Assembly: GCA_024235995.1 (NCBI GenBank)
Contig: JACKLI010000001.1
Coordinates: 1,240,001-1,304,000, forward strand
Length of the DNA stretch: 64,000 nucleotides
Source: Burkholderiaceae bacterium
Lineage (GTDB): Bacteria; Pseudomonadota; Gammaproteobacteria; Burkholderiales; Burkholderiaceae_C
Direction of reading: 5' to 3'
In this document: positions 17,603 through 25,949 of the stretch, in pieces
Position numbering within the stretch: the stretch's first letter is position 1
How the letters are laid out: every line of letters begins with the position of its first letter
Notes under the pieces: model-generated
What the model was told of the DNA's origin: nothing
Databases searched by the model: none
What the model saw: only the letters and a program-made list of their open reading frames with translations
Made by a program: the position numbers and the translations under genes

Positions 17603-19744
17603 ATGCAAACCCTGCGCATCGAAACCGTGGACGGCATTGCCACCCTCACCTTCGACGAGCCGAATTCGCCCGTCAACACCATGTGCGCCGCCTGGCAGGC
17701 CGACATCGTCGCCGCCGTGGAGCAGATCGCGCAGAACAAGGACCAGCTCAAGGGCGTGATCCTGGCGTCAAGCAAGAAGACCTTCTTTGCCGGCGCCGAC
17801 CTCAAGAGCGTGATGCGCCTGACCGACGCCGATGCGCCCGCGCTGTTTGCCGAGATCGAACGCCTCAAGCGCGCCTTCCGCACGCTGGAGACGCTGGGCA
17901 TTCCGGTGGTGGCGTGCCTGAACGGCAGCGCCCTGGGCGGCGGTTGGGAGGTGGCGCTCAGCGCGCACCACCGCATCGCCGTCGACGACGCCAAGACCCA
18001 GTTCGGCCTGCCCGAGCTGACGCTGGGCCTGATCCCCGGCGCCACCGGCATCACCAAGATGACCCGCCTGCTGGGCCTGATGGGCGCGCAGCCTTTCATC
18101 ATGGAAAGCAAGCTGTTCAACCCGCGCCAAGGGCACGAGCTGGGCCTGGTGCATGAGTTGGTGGCGGATGCGAGTGAGCTGCGCGCGCGGGCGCTGGCCT
18201 GGATCGCCGCCAACCCCAGCGCGCGGCAGCCCTGGGACGACAAGGCCTACAAGATGCCGGGCGGCACGCCGGCCAATCCCAGGATCGCCGGCGGCCTGGT
18301 GGTGGCGCCCGCCATGCTCAGCGCCAAGACGCATGGCCGCTACCCCGCGCCCGAGGCGGCGCTGTCCGCCATGGTCGAAGGCGCGCAGGTGGACTACGAC
18401 ACCGCCACGCGCATCGAAAGCCGGTATCTGGCCAGCCTGATGGCCGGCCCGGTGGCGCGCAACATGATCAACACCTTCTTCTTCAACCTCAACGCCATCA
18501 AGAGCGGCCAGTCGCGCCCGCAGGGCGTGCCGCGCTTCAAGCCGGGCAAGGTGGGCATCCTGGGCGCCGGCATGATGGGCGCGGGCATTGCGTATGCGCA
18601 GGCGAGGAGCGGTATCGCCACGGTGCTCAAGGACGTGTCGGTCGAGAAGGCCGAGCAGGGCAAGGCCTACAGCGCCCGGCTGACGCAAAAGCGCGTGGAC
18701 CAGGGCCGCATGAGCCCGGTGGACCAGCAGGCGCTGTTGAACCGCATCACGCCCACGGCCGACGCGGCCGATTTGAAGGGTTGCGATCTCATTATCGAAG
18801 CGGTGTTCGAGCAGCGCGCGCTGAAGGCCAAGGTCACGCAGGAGGCCGAGCCCATGCTGGCCGCCGGGGGCTTTTTCGCCAGCAACACCAGCACCCTGCC
18901 CATCGGCGGCCTGGCGCAGGCCAGCCAGCATCCGGCCCGGTTCGTCGGCATCCACTTCTTCAGTCCGGTGGACAAGATGAAGCTGGTGGAGATCATCCGC
19001 GGCCCGCAGACCGACGACGAAACCGTGGCGCGCGCCTTCGACTACGTGCTGGCGCTGGGCAAGCTGCCCATCGTCGTCAACGACGCGCGGGGCTTCTACA
19101 CCAGCCGCACCTTCGGCACCTACGTGATGGAGGGCGCGGCCATGCTGGGCGAGGGCATCCCCGCCGCCGTGATCGAGAACGCTGCCGTGCAGGCTGGCCT
19201 GCCGGTGGGCCCGCTGGCGGTGCTGGACGAGACCGCCCTGTCGCTGTCGGTGCACGTCATCGAGCAGACCCGCGCCGACCATGCGGCCGAGGGCAAGGCC
19301 TACGACACCACGCCCGGCGAGCGGCTGGTCGAGCGCATGGTCAAGGAGCTGGGGCGCAGCGGCCGCGCGGCGGGCGGCGGCTTCTACGACTATCCGCAGG
19401 GCGCCAAAAAGCACCTGTGGCCCGAGCTGAAGAAGCTGTTTGAAAAGCCCGGCGTGGCCTGGAACGTCAAGGACATCCAGGACCGCCTGCTCTACCGCCA
19501 GTCGGTGGAGACCGCGCGCTGCCTGGCCGAGGGCGTGCTGACCCACGTGCACGACGCCAACGTGGGCAGCATCTTCGGCATCGGCTTTCCAGCCTGGACG
19601 GGCGGGGCCATGCAGTTCATCTACGGGCAGGGCGTCGAGGCCTTTGAGCAGCGCTGCGCCGAGCTGGCGGCGGCGCATGGCCAGGGCTTTGCGCTGGATG
19701 AGGCGGCGAAGGCGGCAATCCGGGCCCACCAGCCGCGGTATTGA
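17603..19744 (+). CDS. FadB/FadJ-like enoyl-CoA hydratase / 3-hydroxyacyl-CoA dehydrogenase
   Basis: A 713-aa bifunctional beta-oxidation protein. The N-terminal crotonase domain has both catalytic Glu residues (Glu116 in LGGGWEVA and Glu138 in FGLPELTLG). A Rossmann 3-hydroxyacyl-CoA dehydrogenase domain begins near 316 with GILGAGMMGAGIAY, and C-terminal helical domains follow (GFYTSRTFG, VGPLAVLDE). It performs hydration and NAD-dependent oxidation, feeding 3-ketoacyl-CoA to the thiolase upstream. ATG 17603 was chosen because the conserved crotonase start QTLRIETVDG begins there. It is convergent with the AMP nucleosidase gene, with a six-base gap and no terminator hairpin seen. Confidence 0.93.
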   Translation: MQTLRIETVDGIATLTFDEPNSPVNTMCAAWQADIVAAVEQIAQNKDQLKGVILASSKKTFFAGADLKSVMRLTDADAPALFAEIERLKRAFRTLETLGIPVVACLNGSALGGGWEVALSAHHRIAVDDAKTQFGLPELTLGLIPGATGITKMTRLLGLMGAQPFIMESKLFNPRQGHELGLVHELVADASELRARALAWIAANPSARQPWDDKAYKMPGGTPANPRIAGGLVVAPAMLSAKTHGRYPAPEAALSAMVEGAQVDYDTATRIESRYLASLMAGPVARNMINTFFFNLNAIKSGQSRPQGVPRFKPGKVGILGAGMMGAGIAYAQARSGIATVLKDVSVEKAEQGKAYSARLTQKRVDQGRMSPVDQQALLNRITPTADAADLKGCDLIIEAVFEQRALKAKVTQEAEPMLAAGGFFASNTSTLPIGGLAQASQHPARFVGIHFFSPVDKMKLVEIIRGPQTDDETVARAFDYVLALGKLPIVVNDARGFYTSRTFGTYVMEGAAMLGEGIPAAVIENAAVQAGLPVGPLAVLDETALSLSVHVIEQTRADHAAEGKAYDTTPGERLVERMVKELGRSGRAAGGGFYDYPQGAKKHLWPELKKLFEKPGVAWNVKDIQDRLLYRQSVETARCLAEGVLTHVHDANVGSIFGIGFPAWTGGAMQFIYGQGVEAFEQRCAELAAAHGQGFALDEAAKAAIRAHQPRY

Positions 19745-19750
19745 CTCGCT

Positions 19751-21244
19751 CTACTGAAACGCCACCTCCGCAAAGCTGCGCAGCTTGCGGCTGTGCAGGC
19801 GGTCCAGTCCGTTTTCGCTCAGGCGCTCCAGCGCGCGGATGCCGATCTTCAGGTGCTGGGCTACGCGCTCGCGGTAGAAGTGGTTGGCCATGCCGGGCAG
19901 CTTGATCTCGCCGTGCAGCGGCTTGTCGCTCACGCACAGCAGGGTGCCGTAGGGCACCCGAAAGCGAAAACCGTTGGCGGCGATGGTGGCGCTTTCCATG
20001 TCCAGCGCCACTGCGCGCGACTGCGAAAAGCGCTGCTGCGGCGCGCCCGCGCCCAGCAGTTCCCAGTTGCGGTTGTCGGTGGTCGCCACGGTGCCGGTGC
20101 GCAGCACGCGTTTCAGCTCGGCACCCTGCAGCTGGGTGATCTCGGCCACGGCGTCCTGCAGCGCGATCTGCACCTCGGCCAGCGCCGGCACCGGGATCCA
20201 CAGCGGCAGCTCCTCGTCCAGCACGTGGTCCTCGCGCACGTAGCCGTGGGCCAGCACGTAGTCGCCCAGCTGCTGGCGGTTGCGCAGGCCGGCGCAGTGG
20301 CCCAGCATGATCCAGGCGTGCGGGCGCAGCACGGCCACGTGGTCGGTGATGTTCTTGGCGTTGCTGGGGCCCACGCCGATGTTGACCATGGTGATGCCGC
20401 TGCGGTCCTCGCGCATCAGGTGGTAGGCGGGCATCTGCGGCAGGCGGGGCGGCGCGCTGCCGCTGTCGTCGCCCGGCTGCGCGGGGCTGCCCGCGCGCCG
20501 GTGCAGCACGTTGCCGGGCTGCACGAAGGCGCTGTAGGGGCTGTCCGCCTTCTTCATTTCGGCCTCGCCCAGGGCAATGAACTCGTCGATGTAGAACTGG
20601 TAGTTGGTGAACAGCACGAAGTTCTGGAAGTGCTCGGGCGAGGTGCCGGTGTAGTGGCGCAGGCGCTGCAGCGAATAGTCTACGCGCGGCGCGGTGAACA
20701 GCGCCAGCGGCAGCGGCTCGCCCGTGCGCGGCAGGTGGGTGCCGTTGGCGATGCGGTCGTCCATGGCCATCAGGTCGGGCAGGTCGAACACCTCGCCCAG
20801 CATGGCGCGCTGCCAGGGCTGCAGGCCGCCGTCGAAGTACTCGCCGTCGGCAAAGCTGAAGGGCAGGGGGATGGGCTGGTTGCTGATGCCGACTTCCAGC
20901 GGCGCGTCGTGGCTGGCCAGCAGCAGGCCGAACTGCTCGCGGTAGTAGTCGGCAAACAGGTCGGGCCGCGTCAGCGTGGTTTCGTAATGTCCCGCGTGCG
21001 CCACGAAGCCATAGGCCAGCCGCGTGTCGGGGTGCGTGCTGTGCGTGGTGCGCAGGCGCACGAAGGGGTAGCAGGCGCGCACGTGCGGCAGCGCGGCGGC
21101 AGGCGGCTCGGCCAGCGCCATGAAGGACTGCAGCTGCGCGCGCAGGTGCGCCAGGCCGGCGTCATAAATTTCTTGCACACGTGCCAGCGCGGTGGCGGCG
21201 TTGTGAAAGGCCGTGGGGGCGATGAAGGGTGGGCTCGATTCCAT
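19751..21244 (-). CDS. amn: AMP nucleosidase
   Basis: A 497-aa enzyme matching the long Gram-negative AMP nucleosidases. An N-terminal substrate-sensing domain (VRLRTTHSTHPDTRLAYGF near 82-100) precedes a nucleoside-phosphorylase-like catalytic domain with NIGVGPSNAKNITDHVA, HAWIMLGHCAG, VALDMESATIAANG and RVPYGTLLCVSDKP. It hydrolyses AMP to adenine and ribose 5-phosphate, helping to balance the adenylate pool. It stands alone, divergent from the DUF454 gene. Closely similar length and motifs make the assignment firm. Confidence 0.93.
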   Translation of the reverse strand: MESSPPFIAPTAFHNAATALARVQEIYDAGLAHLRAQLQSFMALAEPPAAALPHVRACYPFVRLRTTHSTHPDTRLAYGFVAHAGHYETTLTRPDLFADYYREQFGLLLASHDAPLEVGISNQPIPLPFSFADGEYFDGGLQPWQRAMLGEVFDLPDLMAMDDRIANGTHLPRTGEPLPLALFTAPRVDYSLQRLRHYTGTSPEHFQNFVLFTNYQFYIDEFIALGEAEMKKADSPYSAFVQPGNVLHRRAGSPAQPGDDSGSAPPRLPQMPAYHLMREDRSGITMVNIGVGPSNAKNITDHVAVLRPHAWIMLGHCAGLRNRQQLGDYVLAHGYVREDHVLDEELPLWIPVPALAEVQIALQDAVAEITQLQGAELKRVLRTGTVATTDNRNWELLGAGAPQQRFSQSRAVALDMESATIAANGFRFRVPYGTLLCVSDKPLHGEIKLPGMANHFYRERVAQHLKIGIRALERLSENGLDRLHSRKLRSFAEVAFQ

Positions 21245-21338
21245 GCCCCATTGTCCACGGGGATGGCGGCATTTTCATGACACGGGTCAAGGCGCGGGCG
21301 GCCCGGCTGGCTATGATGGCGGTACACCCGATCCATCC

Positions 21339-21388
21339 TGATTTGATAGCTTCTTGCGCTTGATTGATGCGGGCAAACCAACGATTCG
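21339..21388 (-). repeat. Interspersed repeat copy E (intergenic)
   Basis: On the minus strand: GTTGGTTTGCCCGCATCAATC, then AAGCGCAAGAAGCTATCAAATCAGG. It is a near-consensus copy. It ends at the base before the ATG of the DUF454 gene, so the leader of that gene is the repeat itself. Confidence 0.7.
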
Positions 21389-21799
21389 ATGCCTGAAACC
21401 GCTACCCCCGCTTCGCCACGCCCACGCCACCGCCAGCGCGTGGTGATGGCGCTGTGGCGGCTGCTGGCCGTGGCGGCCTTTGCCCTGGGTGTCGTCGGCG
21501 CGTTTTTGCCGGTGCTGCCCACGGTGCCGTTCCTGCTGCTGTCGGCCTGGGCGGCGGGCAAGGGCTGGCCGGCGTTCGAGGCCTGGCTGCTGCGCCACCC
21601 GCGCTTCGGCCCGCCGGTGGCCCGCTGGCGCGAGCACGGCGCCGTCGGCCGCGGCGCCAAGTGGCTGGCCACCGCGACCATGGCGGCCAGCGCCGGGGTG
21701 CTGCAGCTGTTCGACTCGGTGGCCCTGGGGGTGCGCATCTTCGTGCCTTTGTTCCTGCTGGGCATGGGCATCTGGCTGTGGCTGCGGCCGGAGGAGTAG
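21389..21799 (+). CDS. DUF454 (YbaN-like) inner-membrane protein
   Basis: A 136-aa small membrane protein with three or four hydrophobic segments. The family core FALGVVGAFLPVLPTVPFLLLSAWAA (shown in part) lies near residues 24-48, followed by HPRFGPPVARWREHGAV. This is the DUF454/YbaN family, whose function is not established. It is monocistronic, with its start immediately after an interspersed repeat. The leading residues before the membrane core are basic (RPRHRQR), placing the N-terminus inside the cell. Confidence 0.85.
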   Translation: MPETATPASPRPRHRQRVVMALWRLLAVAAFALGVVGAFLPVLPTVPFLLLSAWAAGKGWPAFEAWLLRHPRFGPPVARWREHGAVGRGAKWLATATMAASAGVLQLFDSVALGVRIFVPLFLLGMGIWLWLRPEE

Positions 21800-21803
21800 G
21801 GGG

Positions 21804-21939
21804 CTTACTCAGGCGGCGCGCGGCGCCCTTGTTGTCAAACACGGTTTCGGTGCGCTCCACGATGCGAGCCAGGCGACGAGCTTGGCCGATTTCCCGGGCG
21901 ACAGAACCCCTTTGCGCTTGCAGCAGGCCCCTACTCTCC
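21804..21939 (-). pseudogene. Frameshifted remnant of a ParS/MbcA (DUF2384)-type antitoxin
   Basis: On the minus strand one frame reads KGVLSPGKSAKLVAWLAS and a second, shifted frame continues RLARIVERTETVFDNKGAARRL. Joined, they match the C-terminal toxin-binding pattern of Xre/MbcA/ParS antitoxins (LSP..S.RL.RLARI...A..VF......R.WL). There is no start, no helix-turn-helix region and no partner toxin, so this is a decayed end fragment. It is recognised by pattern only. Confidence 0.5.
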
Positions 21940-21952
21940 AGCAGATGCACAA

Positions 21953-21990
21953 ACAAAACCCCCAGCAGCCGCAGCCACTGGGGGTTTTGT
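21953..21990. terminator. Bidirectional rho-independent terminator
   Basis: ACAAAACCCCCAG (21953-21965) and CTGGGGGTTTTGT (21978-21990) form a perfect 13-bp stem around a 12-nt loop. It sits between the convergent DUF454 and IPTL-CTERM genes. Confidence 0.85.
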
Positions 21991-22022
21991 TCTTGGGGTT
22001 GGCCAGGTTTCAGCCAGCCACA

Positions 22023-23801
22023 TCAATGGCGGCGGCGTGTCCCTGTGTGGCGTTGTCCCCAGGCCAGCCAAGCCATCAGCAGGGCCAACGTGGCCAGCGC
22101 CAGTTCCGACAGCGTAGGCACGGGCACGGGAGCGTTCACCGGGTTGGACGACGATTGCGCGCAAGCATGGCTGGGCGCGCAGGCTGGGCCAGCCGTTGGT
22201 GGGGTGTTGCCGCCCAGCGGATCGACCGAGGCGTAGTTGACCAGCACCTGGTTGAGCGCGCCTGGCTGGGTAAGCACTTTCACCAGCAGCGGGGCGGCCG
22301 AGGCGCCCGGTTCCAGGACTGCGCTGTAGCTGCACACCACTGGCGCTGTGCCGCTGCACGACCAGTTGCTGCCCGTGGCCGATGCCAGTGTCAGGCCCGG
22401 TGGCAAGGCCTCCTGTACCGTGGCGCCCGGTGCTGCCGCAGCGCCTTGGTTGCTGACCGTGATGGTGTAGGTGGAAATCTGCCCCACCGTCAACCCCGGG
22501 CTGGGAGCCGATTTGCCAATGTGCAGCTCTGGTGCGCCCAGGCAGCTGAGCGTGGCCGTGGCCGGGGTGTTGACCTGGCCCTGGCCGGTGGTGAAGTCAC
22601 TGCCCGGGGTGATGGTGTTGGTGACCGTGGTGCCCGCGTCCGTGCACAGGGCAGCGCTGGCTGCGGGCCATTGCACCGGCACCGTGATGGTGCAGCCGCC
22701 CACGGGCAGGGTGGCGCCGGTAAGCGACACGGTGCTGCTGCCCACCGCAGCCATGAGCGTGCCGCCGGTGCAGGTGGTGCTGGCAGCGGCGCCCACCACC
22801 ACGGGGGTGGGCAGGTTGTCCGTCACGTTCAGGCCAGTCACGGGGAGGAGGCTGATGTTGTCGACGGTGATGGTCAGTGTCGACGCGCCGCCAGCGTCAA
22901 CCGTGGCGGGCGCAAAGGTCTTGCTGATGGCCGCGGGCAGGCCGCAGGCGCCGCCGGCTTTGACGGCGTTCAGGAACGCGGGGCCAATTTTGTGTTGGTT
23001 GCGGGCATAGGCCGACGGGTCATAGGGGCTCGGAGCGGGACTTGAAACAAATGGTGACAGGTCGACAGTGGCAAACAGGCAGGCCCCTTGGCCGTTGTAA
23101 GACTGGGCGGTGGGAATAAACAAGCCGTACACGTTGTTGACCGGTGTGGTGCCCGCTGCAGGAGGGACAGAGCCGGGGCTGAGATAGAGCGCATTGTTTG
23201 CCGGCACATTGTTGAAGTACTGAATGTACCCCCCGATGAACGGGTTGAGGCCGGTGAAGCTGCTGCTGTAGGGCGAATTGCTGTTGAGCACCGCTGCTAC
23301 CATACCGTTGTACACGCTGCCTGCCGTTGGCGTGAATGCGCCGGTTGCTGCCACCGATGCCACCATGTTCGAGATGTTGGCTGGCACGCAGCAGCCATCG
23401 TTGAACATGATGAAGGCGTTGGCGCTGCGGTTGGAGATGGCGGTGTTGATGGGCCCCCAATTGCTCGCATCCACTTGCACATAGGCGCTGGCCATGATGA
23501 CCAGGTCGTATGCGCCACCGCTGGGTGCCGTGAACGTTGCCGCGCTGATGCTGCCGGCGGTCTGCAAACCGCCCACGTCCGTGATGGTTGCGCCCGCTGC
23601 CGTAAATTCGTTCTTCAGATTCGTATATGCGTCGAGGTCTGCGTCGGGATGTGTCGGCTCATTGGTATGCAGGAAGAGCACGTTTTGCGCCGCTGCCGGG
23701 TTGCACGCCAGCGCCAAGGCCAGCAAGGTGGCGCAGGCCGCCGCGCGGCGCGCCAGGCGCTGCAGGGCGCGCGGCAGGATGGATGAAAGGTGAGCCTTCA
23801 C
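22023..23801 (-). CDS. Exported IPTL-CTERM protein with DUF11/DUF7933-like repeats
   Basis: A 592-aa secreted protein. GTG 23801 is chosen because CGAGGAGAT lies just upstream and a signal peptide (ARRAAACATLLALALACNPA, cut after AAA-Q) follows; the longer in-frame reading adds unconserved residues. The N-terminal half (NVLFLHTNEPTHP...) looks like an alpha/beta domain of unknown role. Two Ig-like repeats follow (ISKTFAPATVDAGGASTLTI; HIGKSAPSPGLTVGQISTYT). The C-terminus has the tripartite sorting signal: VPTLSELA, a hydrophobic helix and an RHTGTRRR tail. IPTL-CTERM proteins are processed by exosortase-type enzymes (XrtH) and surface-anchored; none is encoded in the window. The usual WG after the motif is replaced. 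Confidence 0.8.
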   Translation of the reverse strand: MKAHLSSILPRALQRLARRAAACATLLALALACNPAAAQNVLFLHTNEPTHPDADLDAYTNLKNEFTAAGATITDVGGLQTAGSISAATFTAPSGGAYDLVIMASAYVQVDASNWGPINTAISNRSANAFIMFNDGCCVPANISNMVASVAATGAFTPTAGSVYNGMVAAVLNSNSPYSSSFTGLNPFIGGYIQYFNNVPANNALYLSPGSVPPAAGTTPVNNVYGLFIPTAQSYNGQGACLFATVDLSPFVSSPAPSPYDPSAYARNQHKIGPAFLNAVKAGGACGLPAAISKTFAPATVDAGGASTLTITVDNISLLPVTGLNVTDNLPTPVVVGAAASTTCTGGTLMAAVGSSTVSLTGATLPVGGCTITVPVQWPAASAALCTDAGTTVTNTITPGSDFTTGQGQVNTPATATLSCLGAPELHIGKSAPSPGLTVGQISTYTITVSNQGAAAAPGATVQEALPPGLTLASATGSNWSCSGTAPVVCSYSAVLEPGASAAPLLVKVLTQPGALNQVLVNYASVDPLGGNTPPTAGPACAPSHACAQSSSNPVNAPVPVPTLSELALATLALLMAWLAWGQRHTGTRRRH

Positions 23802-24009
23802 GGCGCGATCTCCTCGGTACGATAGATGAAAATTTTGTTGCTTTTTGATTCTAGGGGCGGCTACCCGCATGACAGGTCCTATTTCTGTCCAGCGGGGGTT
23901 ATGGATGTCACGGATTTGCCCGATCTTTGATCGACGGCAGGCGGCGGCCTGCAGGCAGCGCATGAAAAAGCCCGCCGGGCGGCGGGCTTGGAAGGGCTTG
24001 GCGCGGGGC
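23802..24009. other. Intergenic region: leader of IPTL-CTERM gene and ggt terminator
   Basis: The segment at 23826-23855 is unusually AT-rich for this DNA and lies where a minus-strand promoter for the IPTL-CTERM gene is expected. The left end carries the ribosome-binding site. The right end carries the terminator of the gamma-glutamyltransferase gene at 23965-23989. No further gene is seen. Confidence 0.5.
23965..23989 (-). terminator. Rho-independent terminator of gamma-glutamyltransferase gene
   Basis: AAGCCCGCC-gggc-GGCGGGCTT is a perfect 9-bp stem. On the minus strand it is followed by a short T-run (complement of the A-run at 23965-23969), 20 bp past the ggt stop. Confidence 0.85.
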
Positions 24010-25827
24010 TCAGTACCCCAGCGTCTTGCCGTCCGGGTTGCGCGGGTCGGAGTAGCCCCACAGCTCGCTGCCCTGCACCTGGATGGTCTGGGTGCGGCCC
24101 ATGCTGGGCTTGATGACGACGTTCTGGCCCTTGTCCTTCAGCAGCTTGATCGTGTCGGGCGAGAAGCCTTTTTCGACGCGCAGCTCGTCGGGCGTCCACT
24201 GGTGGTGAAAGCGCAGCTGCGACGCCGCCTCGGCCGGGTTCATGCCGAAGTCGATGCCGTTCACGATCTGCTCCAGCACGGTGGTGATGATGCGCGGCCC
24301 GCCGGGGCTGCCGGTGACCAGCCAGGGCTTGCCGTCCTTCAGCACGAAGGTGGGCGTCATGGACGACAGCGGGCGCTTGCCGGCCTGCACCGCGTTGGCG
24401 TCGCCGCCGATCACGCCGTAGGCGTTGGGCACGCCGGGCTTGGCCGAGAAGTCGTCCATCTCGTTGTTGAGCGTGATGCCGGTGCCGGCGGCGACGATGC
24501 CGCTGCCGAAGTTGGTGTTGAGCGTGTAGGTGACGGCCACCATGTTGCCGGCCTTGTCCACCACGGAGTAGTGCGTGGTCTGGTCGCTTTCATACGGCTG
24601 CGGCTTGCCGGCGCGGATGTCCTTGGCACTGCGGGCCTTGTCGGGGTCGATCCTGGCGGCCAGCTCGGCGGCGTATTTCTTGCTGGTCAGGCCCTTGAGC
24701 GGGATCTTGACGAAGTCCGGGTCGCCCAGGTATTCGGCGCGGTCGGCGTAGGCCAGCTTCATGGCCTCGGCCATGTGGTGCACGGTGGCGGCGCTGTTCA
24801 GGCCCCAGTCCTTGATGGGCCAGCGCTCCATGATGTTGAGGATCTGCACCAGGTGGGCGCCGCCGGACGAGGGCGGCGGCATGGTGACGATTTCGTAGCC
24901 GCGGTAGGTGCCGCGCACCGGCTCGCGCTCGATGACCTTGTAGTTCTTCAGGTCGGCCAGCGTCATAGCGTTGCCGTTCTTGGCCATGTCGGCGGCGATC
25001 TTGTGGGCGATCTCGCCTTCATAGAAGGCCTTGGCGCCCTGCCGGGCAATCAGGCGCAGCGAGTGGCCCAGGTCTTTCTGCACCAGCGTGTCGCCGGCCT
25101 TCAGCGGCGCGCCGTTCTTCCAGAAGATGGCCTTGGTGGCGGGCCACCGGCCCATGTTCTTGGCTTCCTGCTTCAGCACCTTGGCCAGGGTTTCGCTCAC
25201 GGGGTAGCCTTTTTCGGCCAGGGCGATGCTGGGCGCCAGCAGCTTGGCCAGCGGCTGGGTGCCCCAGTGCTGCAGCGCGTGCGTCATGCCGGCCACGGTG
25301 CCGGGCACGCCCACGGCGTAGTGGGTGTAGAGCGACTTGCCGTCGATGACCTTGCCGTCGGGGCCGACGTACATGTCACGGCTGGCGGCCGCCGGGGCGA
25401 TCTCGCGAAAGTCGACCGCCACGCTCTTGTGGGTCTTGGCGTCATACACCATCATGAAGCCGCCACCGCCCACGTTGCCGGCGTTGGGCAGGGCCACGGC
25501 CAGCGCAAAGCCGATGGCCACCGCCGCATCCACCGCGTTGCCACCCGACTTGAGCACGTCCAGGCCGATCTTGGAGGCCAGCTCCTGCTCGGTGGCGACC
25601 ATGCCCTTGTGCCCCACCACCGGGTGGAACACGTCCATGTCGAAGTCGTAGGCGGCCGCCGCGGCCTGGGCCGCGGGGGTGGGCGCCGCAGCGGCTGCCG
25701 GAGCAGCTGCGGCGGGCGTTGGCGCCGGTGCCGATGCTTGTGGTGCCGTGGCCGTGGGGGTGCTGCAGGCGGCCAGCACGGCCAGCGCCAGGCCGGCCAG
25801 CAGCAGCTTGGGGGTGGGCTTTGCCAT
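24010..25827 (-). CDS. ggt: Gamma-glutamyltransferase, predicted lipoprotein
   Basis: A 605-aa Ntn-hydrolase precursor. The lipobox LAAC at about residues 18-21 suggests membrane anchoring, followed by an unusually long Ala/Pro-rich linker (about residues 22-60). The autoprocessing site is DQ-TTHYSVVD, with Thr417 expected as the new N-terminal nucleophile. The small-subunit signatures NTNFGSG and PLSSMTPTFV, and GSPGGPRI, are all intact. It cleaves gamma-glutamyl bonds such as glutathione in the periplasm. It stands alone with its own terminator. The Ala/Pro linker is the only odd feature. Confidence 0.93.
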   Translation of the reverse strand: MAKPTPKLLLAGLALAVLAACSTPTATAPQASAPAPTPAAAAPAAAAAPTPAAQAAAAAYDFDMDVFHPVVGHKGMVATEQELASKIGLDVLKSGGNAVDAAVAIGFALAVALPNAGNVGGGGFMMVYDAKTHKSVAVDFREIAPAAASRDMYVGPDGKVIDGKSLYTHYAVGVPGTVAGMTHALQHWGTQPLAKLLAPSIALAEKGYPVSETLAKVLKQEAKNMGRWPATKAIFWKNGAPLKAGDTLVQKDLGHSLRLIARQGAKAFYEGEIAHKIAADMAKNGNAMTLADLKNYKVIEREPVRGTYRGYEIVTMPPPSSGGAHLVQILNIMERWPIKDWGLNSAATVHHMAEAMKLAYADRAEYLGDPDFVKIPLKGLTSKKYAAELAARIDPDKARSAKDIRAGKPQPYESDQTTHYSVVDKAGNMVAVTYTLNTNFGSGIVAAGTGITLNNEMDDFSAKPGVPNAYGVIGGDANAVQAGKRPLSSMTPTFVLKDGKPWLVTGSPGGPRIITTVLEQIVNGIDFGMNPAEAASQLRFHHQWTPDELRVEKGFSPDTIKLLKDKGQNVVIKPSMGRTQTIQVQGSELWGYSDPRNPDGKTLGY

Positions 25828-25949
25828 CGCTCTCTCCTCGTTGAAAAGTGCGATGCTAGCCGCGAGCGTCCCCTGGCGAGCGGAGATTTGTCACGGAATG
25901 TGGCGCCTGGTGCCTGGATCGCCAGCGATGGCGCCAGACCCGACGGGGT

